Position numbers and translations under genes: made by a program. The notes below the pieces were generated by a model. It was not told where the DNA came from. It was given only the letters and a program-made list of their open reading frames with translations, and searched no databases. Below, in pieces: positions 42,108 to 53,052 of a stretch of DNA of 64,000 nt. Source of the stretch: Chiua virens (lineage: Eukaryota > Basidiomycota > Agaricomycetes > Boletales > Boletaceae); contig JAHNUO010000011.1 of assembly GCA_019787685.1 (NCBI GenBank), forward strand, positions 1,488,001 through 1,552,000, in the 5' to 3' direction. The number at the start of each line of letters is the position of its first letter. Positions within the stretch are counted from its first letter, which is position 1.

Positions 42108-43136
42108 ATTACTATGCTATGGCAACTTGGACCAACCAGCTAATATGATAATGATGCGAAGCACACATGGCAGATGACATACATGACAAAATCGTCCTAC
42201 AGATTACAGACAAGGTACTGGCTACAATACCAATCAAAGCAGGCTAGGTAGTTGCAGCTCCCCCAACAATGTCAGTTAGATAGCACTATGCAGACTAATG
42301 CAGTCATGCCACGGATGATGTAGTTTCTGAATGTATACCAGAGTGGGACAACAGATATTTCAACAGCACTCATTACTGCGTAGGATACAGATGCCGCAAG
42401 CACTCCTGTCTGTGAACAAACGACATCAGTCTTACAAACTGCACGGAAAAACCATAATAGTGTTACATTGTTCCGTAAACCAGATAGCTAATGATGTATT
42501 AATTTTTCTAACTGCCCAGACATCTCTCGTCTATAAAGGGTATGGAATACCCTAGTAAGGGACTTATCGTCCCTTAGGAATGTATATCGGGCTGATACAT
42601 TCGTTGACCCTAATACCGGGGACTTTAGATTCTCCTGATGCAGAGTGTCAATACGCTGACAACGGAAGTAAATGTGCAATTCTGGAATCTGAAGGGTAGC
42701 CATGTGCAAACTTTTCCTCAGGCTTTCCAATTTGCCCCTTTTCCCAACCAACTCAGCGGTTTGTTAAACCTGCAGCGTAGTCTTGTTCGTATCGACTCGG
42801 GTCGTGGCCACTAGTAGTGGGTGAGGTTGAAATTGGAAATTGGATTCGGAATGGAATTTCAATGGCCCGCTTTCCCACCCCAACGTCGTGCACACCATAG
42901 TCTACCGGCTCACTTCTCATGTAGTACACTTTATAATTTGACGATCGCCAGTAGATCGTGTTCTTGGGCAATGGGCACATCAGAATGGGCTGTCTATACA
43001 ACACACGCACCCAGATCGAGGAATGTACCCAACAACTTCCATACCTGCTCCACACCATAATCAAACCCCAAACAAAGATAGATCTATAAATGCAGGAACG
43101 TGTCCCTTTTGTCCCTTCTTCTGTGTGTCTACCCAT
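42108..43136. other. Boundary region between transposons and housekeeping genes
   Basis: I see no gene. Two adjacent perfect hairpins lie at 42537-42553 (7-bp stem AGGGTAT) and 42556-42576 (8-bp stem with AAGGGAC). The right end of the Plavaka transposon should lie in this stretch but was not identified. The last part is the 3' flank of the aspartokinase gene. Confidence 0.5.
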
Positions 43137-45350
43137 CTAAAATAACCACGGACCGACTGTATCACAAAGATCAGCACCAGAGACGACAAAGAAGAACGAC
43201 GGCTCACCTTTTCCACGCACGCCTTCCGGTTTGATCTGCAAGCAACTCTGATGGATCAAGTTGAGCGCCTTGACGGCGTCTCGGGCCTGTATGACACACG
43301 AGATGTTGATCTCGCTCGCGCCTTGGCTGATCATCTCGATGTTGACGTTGCCTTGAGCGAGCGTTTGGAACATGCGACCGGAGAATGCCAACGAGGTTGT
43401 GCATCTGTTTTCCGACGAGCGAGAGGATGGTCATGTCAGCGTGGACAGACACCTGCGTGGTGGCGGAAAGAGGATGTCAGTCGTCCATCATGCGCGCGGC
43501 AGAGAAGACATGGACGCTCACCGATCCACTTTTTTGGAGTTCGGCGACCAACCGGTCCATAAGCTTGCGAGAGAGATTGTCCTCGATTGCCATACTCACG
43601 TGGACCTCGCTCGTACTGATCAGATCGACAACGACGCCGAAGCGGTCGAGCGTGCCAAATATACGGGCGAAAAAGCCATGAGAGACGCTCTTTCCTGTTC
43701 GAGTGCACGTTGAGAATGACGATGCGTTCCTTGATGGTGACTGCCGTAGGAAGGCGCTTGCTTTGGTGTATGTTTTCGGGAGAAGCGTAGGAGAACGTCT
43801 GGATCGCGGTGGTTGTGAGGGATACGCTGGAGTCAGGCACAGGGGCAACTTCATCTGGATCGGGGTGAATAACTGTGCCTCCGCCTTTAGGGTTTTCTAC
43901 GTTTTTTATTCTGATGGGTATTTTTCGTCGGATGACCTGAAAAGATGTATTGTGAGGATGAGGTCGTAAAGACGGAGATGACGCTGTGCACGAACCTGCT
44001 CCATGGTAAACGGATGAACAACTTCGCTCCCATAATAGGTCAGTTCTGCTGCCTCGTCTGGCCATATGATAGGTATAAGGCGTGCTGTGGGCACTTTTCG
44101 GGGATCGGCAGTGAATATGCCATCGACTTCTTTCCATATCTGGAGTTCGGATGCGTCGAGACCGACAGCGAGTAGCGCTGACAGAAGGTCCGTGTAGCCC
44201 CTGCCCACCTGACGTAGCAACGAGCCGGGGATTGGACCAAAGAAACCTGGACGAACGGCGTTTTGTGAGAAGGGTGCCTAAAGGAAATTGATGACAGTGA
44301 CACGTACCAGTGACGACAGGCACCCTCGGAGCACAAGCTTTGATGCGTTCACCAACTGCGGTAGCAACACTATCATAAAAGGATTGATCTAAAGATCCTT
44401 CTACATGAAGATCACCGTCGTCCGAGACAGGCACGATGTCTTCCAGCGAGATATATTCGGCATCTATGCCCTGAAAAAGAAAAATGCCGATGAGACGGAT
44501 TCCGAGAAATACCATAATAACCTACTTGATCTCGCAGAACGGCGGTCATAAGTTTGCAGCCCAAGCGTTCGCCGAAACCCACGATGCTATCTCGAGATCG
44601 GGGAGAGACTTCGTCGATGACCTATAATAAACAAGCAGCAAGAAGCATGAGATATGAATGGAAAGCGAAAAGCTAAACCTTACTTGGGCTGCATATAGGA
44701 ATGCACGAAGTGAATCGCAATCGCGATTTATTTCCGCTTTGACTTGCTGCCAAATTTCGGGGGACTGGATAGATGCTTTTGCTGCTGCTAAATGCTCGGA
44801 ACGTATAAGATCGACAGTATCAACAAACTCTGGTACGTTCTCCCCAGAATGAGGTGCACTTAGAGGGGTAAAGGAGAAGGCAAATGAGGTTGGGGACGAG
44901 CTACGTGTCCGAGGTGAAGGAGTCTCTGCAGGCCGGGAGAATATACCATTGGCGGGTGTTGTCGATTCAGACCTCGAGCGTATTTTGTTAGATGGTCGTT
45001 GCTTGGCTTCGGAAGCAGCCTTGAGGAGTAGATTGGTAGTTCCGAGTGCTTTTGTGGACCCAGAGCGTGCTGAGCAAACGATGGCGACCTTGTGTTGATC
45101 GATATAATTCCTATCTCAGCAAATCAGTCGAAACGCTGCATGGTGAAGGCAAGTGGGCTGACGAGACGATATCCCTAGCGATCTGGACGGCAAATTTTCC
45201 GACGCTGGTACCTCCAAACTTTTGAACAAGCCATCGTGCAGAAGGGTCAATGGTATTCTGATGCAAATTTGGAGGGGTCGACGGAGGTGAACTAGATAAC
45301 GAAGAGGAGCTTGATGAAGCCTGATCGATATCAGATTCGAACATTGGCAC
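43137..45350 (-). CDS. HOM3: Aspartokinase (aspartate kinase), multi-exon
   Basis: The gene encodes the first enzyme of threonine, methionine and isoleucine synthesis, phosphorylating L-aspartate with ATP in the cytosol. The N-terminal exon has the signature WLVQKFGGTSVGKFAVQIAR. Later exons give HKVAIVCSARSGSTKALGTT, a Ser/Thr/Pro-rich insert, SIVGFGERLGCKLMTAVLRD, AEYISLEDIVPV, GRGYTDLLSALLAVGL, QIWKEVDGIFTADPRKVPTA, AAELTYYGSEVVHPFTMEQV and KIPIRIKNVENPKGGG. The two ACT regulatory domains follow, one with FGVVVDLISTSEVHVSMAIE and one with MTILSLVGKQMHNLVGIL and GNVNIEMISQGASEINISCV. About ten short introns are needed. The last one (about 43157-43205) places VGPWLF before the stop at 43137-43139. 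No lesion was seen. Confidence 0.93.
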
Positions 45351-46226
45351 TGGTCAGAAATAAACTGCTACTGAAGCGCTTACCTGGCGAGGTGGCTAAT
45401 GACTCGAGTGGTCGGTGCCCCCAGACACTGCGATACATTGCATTCGACTACCAAAGTACTACTTCTGCTGATCCTTGAGTGGGCCAAATAAAAGGGAATT
45501 CGGAGATTAGAGCGCCCTTCCGCCGCCGCCGGGGTCCAGCCTGAATCATCGCGGGAAGATGAGAGGAGGGATATGTGTCGGAGACCACAAGGAGGAGTGA
45601 ATCGGGCCGGAACTGATGGACATGGAGGACTGAAAACGGGGTCCGCGGTGACTTGAAACAGTGACACCAGACGTACGGCGTAGAAATTATTTCTGCTCGT
45701 AGCGCAACGCTGGTGTGGCTGCTGTGGCAGTTCGGGACAGCCAGCTTGGAATGGGAATGGTCCTGTGCCCGACGATCGGGACAGGGACGACGACCCACGA
45801 GGCAGGCTGAGTATTCGCGCACACGGAACCGGTTCAGGATGGGCAGTCCGAGGACGCTCTCTGACCGCATGTGCCTTGTAATATCCATCGGGAGAGTTAT
45901 AATCAGCACACGCCAGGCACATCCATCTCTCAGATCGGTCCCTCGGTTTTGGGGTGGACTTGACACCAGCAATGTACTCACGGCCCCGCGTCCACCAGGC
46001 ATTCCAACGCTGCAGGGCTGACCAGGCCTGTCGACGCGCACTGCAACCCGCAGAAACCCGGGGGCGTTTCAGCGGACCCTCGGAGTGAATAGTTGAATAC
46101 ACGCTTTGAACTAGTTTTGATGCAACTTGCCAAGTATACCCAGCACGATGTAAACACTTAAATTGGCGTGCCTGGCTCTTTACTGCATTGCTTCCGGTCC
46201 CACTCCCCTCTCGTCCTACTACCACC
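45351..46226. promoter_or_regulatory. Shared divergent upstream region of aspartokinase and G-alpha
   Basis: This 876-bp GC-rich spacer lies between two divergent start codons. A long minus-strand open frame crosses it (45380-46318), but it runs across the start of the G-alpha gene and shows no domain, so I take the spacer as regulatory. No specific sites were recognised. Confidence 0.5.
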
Positions 46227-48258
46227 ATGCCCTCAGGAAGCAAACCCCAGTTCGAGTTCGACCCCCTCGATGAGCTCCTCAAACCCCCTGCAAACGAAAC
46301 TGAGGAGGACCGTGTCATCCGACTCGCCCAGGAGGCAGAGGCCAGACGAATAAGCTTTCAGATCGACGAGTCTATCAAAGCAGAGCGCCAGCAGCAAAAG
46401 AAGAAGAGCGTCGTCAGACTCCTCCTTCTCGGCCAAAGCGAGTCAGGCACGTCTCTCCTCCCCGTCCTCCCCAACCCCTCCCACCCTGACAGGTTTACCC
46501 AGGCAAATCCACTACCCTCAGACGTCCGTCTCCCATCTTTTTCCTCATCCGACCCGTCCCCTCACCATCCTCTCCAGACTTCCAGAGGTTATACACCCCA
46601 TCTGCCTTCCGCGAAGAGCGTATTTTGTGGCGCAGCGTCATACAACTCAATGTCGTCCGCTCAGTCCGCACAATCATGGATTCCCTCTCAAACGTACGTC
46701 TTCCCCCCGTTGACAGCGGAGGCGAAGACAGCGACGACGACGCTCCACATATCCCTCACGAAATCGACTTGCTTCGAATGCGTCTCACTCCACTTCGTCA
46801 TATCGAAGCGCTTCTCATCGCAAAACTCATCCCACCAAGCGAAGACGACGCCGCGTCCTTCCTCGGAAGCGCCAGTTTCAGCGCATACCAATCACATCGC
46901 AGTCAAAGTGTCGAGCGCTCATGGCGGAGTCAAGAAGTCTTCGTTCGTCCCGGCACGACATGGAAAGGTGCACTTCGCAAAAAACTCTCGCAGTCATGGC
47001 CGCCCCACATCATTAGGCGATACCGGCATGGCCACACGAGATGAAGCACAAGAAGTCCTTCATAATTGTGGTGATGATATAATAGCCCTTTGGAACAACA
47101 AACTGGTCCGCGAGGTACTTCGACGACGCAAGATAAGATTGGAAGAGCTTCCAGGATTGTAACGTCCAATTTCACTCTTTTATACGAACTTATCCCCATC
47201 ATCTCTCAGTTTCTTGAACGATATCGAGCGTGTCACCGCACTAAATTACATCCCTTCCGATGGTACGCTTCGTACGCTAGTCCTCGTCGGCCTGTTCTCA
47301 CCATGTTCTGCCAGACGACGTGTTGCGAGCCCGTTTGAAAACTGTTGGCGTTTCAGAGTACAGATGTGAGATGGAGGCCGCTGCTGGTCGTGAGCAAGGA
47401 ACCGAGTGGAGAATAGTTGACGTCGGCGGTTCTCGGTCGCAGGTGTGTGTGCTGTCATCCTTATGAAACTTGTCTAAAGAACCTTTTTCTCCAGAGAGGT
47501 GGGATAACTCTCTCTAGGCTCCACATGCTTACTCATAGTACATCTCAGCGACATGGGTACCTTTCTTTGACGATGGTACGCCTTCAGCCCGACATCATTA
47601 AGACTCTGACCATGTTTGCCTTAGTGGATGCCATCATATTCCTTACTCCGATATCTGGATTTGACCAAGTACTGGCAGAAGATCGGAGTGTCAACAGACT
47701 GGTGAGCACATCCGTTCACTGACTCTGGCAAGTTTCTAAATAGGCTCTCAGGAGGACAGTGTCTTGCTCTGGAAAGCCGTCTGCTCAAATAAGCTCCTTG
47801 CTAACGTCGATCTCGTCCTATTCCTAAATAAATGTGACATCCTCGAATCAAAGCTCAAGTCGGGCATCCGGCTGTCAAAATATGTCCGCAGCTATGGTGA
47901 TCGCCCAAATGATTTGGACACGGCGTCAAAATGTATGTCCTAATCATAACACACTTCCCACGTACTGTCGCTTATCGGGAGTAGACTTCAGGAGCAAGTT
48001 TAGCGCTATTCACCGCGAGTACTCCCCACTCCCTCGCAAATTCTATGGTTTCTGCACCTCTGTCACGGTAGGGATCGCGCTTGGCAACAAGTACCGTTCA
48101 GCTGAGATTCAATTCTGGTTAGGATACTACAACTACTGCCGGCATTCTCGCGAGCGGTGAGCTGTTTTCTCAGACGTGGGAATGAAGCTTATACTCAGTT
48201 GATCGCAGTGCGAGATATGGTCGTCCGGAGGCATCTCAAACAATCTAAACTCCTGTAA
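46227..48258 (+). CDS. G-protein alpha subunit, basidiomycete long-type, multi-exon
   Basis: The GTP-binding signalling subunit starts MPSGSKPQFEFDPLDELLKP. The P-loop GQSESGKSTTLR is assembled from exon 1 (ends 46446), a 21-nt microexon (46503-46523) and exon 3 (from 46578). After YTPSAFREERILWRSVIQLN comes a family-typical insert (RLPPVDSGGEDSDDDAPHIP). Then come VREVLRRRKIRLEE, LNDIERVTALNYIPSD, the switch II segment WRIVDVGGSRSQ, ATWVPFFDD joined to VDAIIFLTPISGFDQVL, the guanine-specificity motif VLFLNKCDIL, FYGFCTSVT joined to DTTTTAGILAS, and the C-terminus VRDMVVRRHLKQSKLL, stop 48256-48258. The intron 46447-46502 starts with GC, not GT. The family carries an N-terminal extension and insert beyond classical G-alpha length. 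It acts at the plasma membrane with G-beta/gamma or independently. Confidence 0.92.
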
Positions 48259-49252
48259 CACTTTAGTCCCCCATTCCCCCCATGTAAGCGCCTTAGTATA
48301 TTCACATCATTTGACTGACCTTTCCGTTTCTTCAGGTACTAGTTCTTCACACAACCCAAACGATACCTTACCAATCTAGCACGGGACTTTGTCGAAGCAA
48401 TGTTGTCGCTAGTTCTATTGTTTACCACTCACGATCTTACGTCTCTCATTTCTCTCATGACTCGACATATGCCTCGTCGTTACGTCAATCGGCGCGCATC
48501 AGTGCTATCCCTGACAAGGCGTCATGATCAGGAAACCTCCATATTATACTTACACATCTCGTTTTTCGCTTCCGCCCGTTGATCAAGCATCTCACACGTT
48601 TGCCCAAAATCTGACGTATCCTTCGTGATTTGGTTCATCTTTTAACCACTATCTTTTTTTCTCATTTGGCAATGGATCTAGATGCAAACAGCTTTTTCCT
48701 GCCCTTTTTCCCACTCGATGGAATCCTTGTTATCGGGGCTTTCTTGGCTAGCATTCGTGTTTCCCATGTGCCCACTCCTCCACCTTGGTATCTAGGTTTT
48801 GTACTTTTTTGTTTGGCATATCCGTCTAACATGTAGATTTATTCCAACCGACGTCGTTTGGACCCACTTCTGAGAGTTATGACAGATAGTCAGGTGAGAC
48901 TACAGATAGCAAGATAGCGTGCATGGTTCCGGTGTTATGGCGGTCGATGTACTCAGAACAAGTTTTTCGTAACATGCTATCGCACAATGCAAATTACAAT
49001 TACGTCTGCAGCTGCGTTGCCTTCGAGCGAGGGAAGCGATTTGTAGATCAATCGATCACCAGCCAAATGATCGGTCATTCGACCATCGCTCGTGATCTAT
49101 TACCGCAGTTAGTACTGCGAAGAAACGACATTCGTACGAGTCACATTATAATACGTTGCGAAATCATCCTCAGTTGGCATGGGGGTAGTAAACGTACGCC
49201 AGCGCAACACGCGACGTTTCTCAGCCCTGGCTAATACCGATTATCCTGCTGA
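48259..49252. other. Spacer downstream of the G-alpha gene
   Basis: I see no recognisable gene. Short open frames at 48400-48582 and 48630-48836 have no family features and no sustained coding pattern. Confidence 0.5.
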
Positions 49253-50716
49253 CTACAGCGCTGCGCAGCCATCCGAGATCTCAACTTTCAAACGCATCAT
49301 CAGCGCATACACGTGGGTGTCGATCGTGGGTCGCAAAATAATGCCCAAGGGGATGGGGAGTTGTCCAATGGGCGTTCTGCTAGTGGTTCTCGGTTCCTGG
49401 CCGGAACTTGATCTATGCCGACCGGCGACGACGGTGTCTCGAAAGCACTGTCAGTCTTGGCAAAAGGGCTTGTTTGTCAGCATGACTGGCACATGGCTTG
49501 GATTTGCTTCGCATGGCGGTTCGTCTTCCGTGCCCCTTGCTTGTCGTGTAGGACGGTCGGTTGAGGATGGTGTACGCCGTCCGTGAATGCGCGTGAAGAG
49601 TGTTTGACTCGATGGTTGCGTCCATCTCACGCATGTCTTGACGTAACACTGCAAGTTCCGCGTCGTGTTTCTGAATTTGCGGGCCTCGCGCAGCTGGACG
49701 AACGCCCCCGAGCGACGCGTGCTGTGCGTGTCCATCAGGCGTCGTCACAGGGAGGAAGGTCACTGACCTGTGTTCGTCCTTTTAGCGTCTGGATCATGTT
49801 GGTGACAATGATCTGGATCTCTTGAAGGACAACCCAATAGGTATCATGGCCCGCGGCCCGGAGAGATAAACGAGGGTTCGAGGCACACGTGTCCATTCCG
49901 ATGGGAGGAGTGGTCTAAGGCGCCGATGGGTTCTTGCCCCGCGGTTCCCGGAATCCTCAGGCTGCCCGCTAGTCTCCGTCGGGAACGTCATCTTCCCGCT
50001 GACAGGCCCTGGTTGGGAAAAAGGCAACTGGCCCATTTCCGCGCTTCATGTCTGTCGTTGAACGTCTGGTCTGGTCCCATGTCATACCAGTGGTTTTGGT
50101 GCGTTCTGTAGACGGTCTGGTGCCTGGGTGTATCGGCAGTAAAGGGCCTACATACAGCCTCCGGCACAGTGAATGGCGCAATATTCATCGTAGGATGGGG
50201 GTGCGGCGTTATCAGGTGGTTTTCAGGGGGCGCCAGTTCCCAATCTTGAGCGGGCTCGGTCTAGACGAGGTACCAATTCATGTCCATGCCACAAGCACGG
50301 AGATGAAGAACAATAGCCTGTTCGAGAGGGTTAGTACGAATCCTCCTCGACGGGCGGGGAGTTCATGGCCTTGTCCTGGGTTTGAGAGAGAAAAAGATTC
50401 AAACTTCAAGATATCACCAGAATCCTGGCAAAAGGACGGGCGCGGACTCGACTGTGACGTACATCATCTGACCTTCGAAAGAGGCGCTGCCGTCATCAGC
50501 GGGGTCTGACATGATGTGTGCTTGGTTCATGACTTGGACGGTTCCCGCGTTGGTCCCTGAAGCGCGTTTCAAGCCATACCGTACTGTAACATCAACGGCG
50601 ATTGAAAGGAGATGAGTTAGACTACTTTCGTACTGGACTACTGCGACACGGAGCAAAATGGGACCTATTGTATATGTCGTAAGTCTTGTGACTCTACCAT
50701 GTCTCGTTTGACTCAA
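49253..50716 (-). CDS. Uncertain multi-exon gene, unknown function
   Basis: Several minus-strand segments read like protein and can be joined through GT..AG-like introns. They are ILLRVAVVQYESSLTHLLSI with VQVMNQAHIMSDPADDGSAS (about 50425-50660), TVYRTHQNHWYDMGPDQTFN with DRHEARKWASCLF (about 50000-50125), AAGHDTYWVVLQEIQIIVTN with MIQTLKGRTQ (about 49770-49865), a helical segment QIQKHDAELAVLRQDMREMD (about 49610-49680), and PIGQLPIPLGIILRPTIDTH with LMMRLKVEISDGCAAL up to a stop at 49253. I do not recognise the protein. Exon borders and the start are not fixed, and the parts may belong to more than one gene. Confidence 0.35.
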
Positions 50717-53052
50717 GCGCTGGTGGTGATGATAAGCACCCTGCCGCTTGATCCGGCCTTTGTGGTGGGAATGATCTGGTTTGAGGGTCCTGTCTGGTCA
50801 TGGGATTGGATCGATCGGCTGCGCTCGTGAATGCACATGTACATCAGTCTGGGGACCGCATCGAGTTTACAACTCACCCATATTCAGTCTCCCAGAAGGT
50901 GGCACCAGATGCGCGGGACCTCCGCGGTGCTCTGAAACCGGATGCATATTGGTCTTAAGCATCGCGACTGGAAAAGTCACGGGCTGCGACAAGAAAGGGA
51001 GTGGAGATAAGCTATGATTAGATCAGAATGAGCCCGTTCCGAAGTGCCTGGACCAGTTGAAATGGGTTGGAAAATTGCAATTGCAATGTGTCGCTGTATC
51101 ACCCATCCTACGCGTCAGAGAGCAAATACTTGTTTGGCTAATCAAGTCGTACGTACCGTTTGAACTGGACAACGTAACTTGCAATGAAATGGTGGGGCAT
51201 CAGATGCATCAGACCTTGCAGAAGTGTTGTAATCAACTTGACCAATTATCGATGGGCCGAGTTACCTCCTACTCGGAACTGAAACAATAGAATGGCGTCA
51301 GCGATCTCGGCGGAGAAGCTGCTTCATGTATCACTGGATGCTGGGCCTTGTGCCTGGCTTTGTGGCGTGCCACTGACGAATCGCAATGTCCTCTCCGGCA
51401 CTTTCTGGGTCACGTATTATGGTGGGTCCGAGTATGTAGTAGGGTTATGCTTGGCAGACATACCGAGAATGGTGGTTGTAAGTGCTTGGTAAAGAGCTAC
51501 AGCGGAAGCGGGCGTGTACCTTGGCGGCGGGTGCCAAAGAAGGTAAGTAAGAACGACTCCATGGATGTGCCTGCCGCACTACGACGGTGATTACTTAGGG
51601 ACCCGAAACGCCTTCGGGCGAAAAAATGAAAACAAACCGCATCACAACGATCAGCATTAGACGGACGTTTCAGGAGTGAAGATCTGACACAGATGCTGTG
51701 ACTGGTACAGGATTGACCGCCTGCCAATCCCAACAGGCTGTCCCAACGTTACAGTGCCCGAAACGAAAGCGTTCGAGTTCAACATTCGGTGGACACGAGG
51801 AACACTTGGGAATGGGATTCTTGCACGTCAATCCAATCGCAAGTGTGAGTATAGAAGACTTGTTGCTTGAAACACGCTGTAGCACATCGTGCGAATCTGA
51901 GACGCGCAAGGAAAGTGGCTTCCTCTTCCTTTGGCCGTACTAGTACGTTGTAGTCCATATCCTTCAGTGTGTAAGCCAGATACGGGAGCACAAGGTGCAC
52001 GTGCGATATTTCACACTTACCGCGATTCGAATTAGGGGCTGGTCGTTCAAACGTTCACCGTCGTATATCCGTAGGGCCTAAGAATCGGATGGGTACAGTA
52101 TACTCTTGCTGACTTGATTGTTGTCACTCATAGAGTTGGCACTAGTGAACATTTGAACGATGTACCTACGCTTATGTAAGCAGTGGCTGTACGTGCTACT
52201 AACTCGAGATTATGATCACCAACATATATACGAGTGTTAGCCTGCGGGTATGTGAGACACTACTACCCGACAACGTTGTTCTCGACCTATTCAACTAACC
52301 TGGTCGTCCCTTCTCTGACCCGACCCTTCATACAGCATCGGGATACGAAGTCCATTTACCGAAACCCCCAGGGCGCTAGATCGTGCTGATACAATACTTG
52401 GTGGCACGACCAAGAGGTGTCACAGGAAGAAGTTCCATCTCCGCGAACGCGACCCCGGCCTGATAGAGATGTGATATCTTGTTCCGTCTGAGACCACTGG
52501 CACTTAGACCGTGCACTGTACGTTGTATTGTGGACGAGAGAACGAAATCCTTGGATTTCCCTTTTGCCCAATTCACGAGAGGTGGACATACTTGTTTGCG
52601 GCGTCTCGGGGTAACGGGTTCATGGAACAAATCCGAGTCAAACACGAGCATCTTCTATGCTCAATTCTTATCCACACTTTCTCGCGATTCACGAACCTAC
52701 CGACATTGACATGGTTAGCAATCCCGCAAGCACCGGTGGGTTGTACGCACGTTTACAAGCAATCATTAAGATGACAGCATCCAAAGAGATACTCCATATA
52801 CCTATAATACTTCGAATTTAGCACTCAACAATCACTGAAGTTACCAGTATGAAGAAGATCACAGTTGTGACGTGTTACGCATGTCACGTCACAGTCTATG
52901 TCACGCGACTTGTTGACAATGTCGGAGCGGAAAACGGAAGCATGTGGTATCAATGTCGGCTCCATGTGTACTTGCATCGCTATCTTTACCGTGCCACATC
53001 AGCTCCACTGATATCTTTCAAACACCATAGGTTTACATCCTCATTGGCCACG
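50717..53052. other. Long stretch without a recognisable gene
   Basis: Only short open frames are present (for example 51292-51492, 51698-51943, 52511-52774), none with a family signature. The last 200 bases include the upstream in-frame codons discussed under the aminopeptidase gene. Confidence 0.45.

Noticed and set aside
45380..46318. 312-codon minus-strand open frame between aspartokinase and G-alpha
   Set aside because: It runs across the start and first exon of the G-alpha gene, is Arg/Ser-rich without domains, and fits a chance frame in GC-rich DNA.
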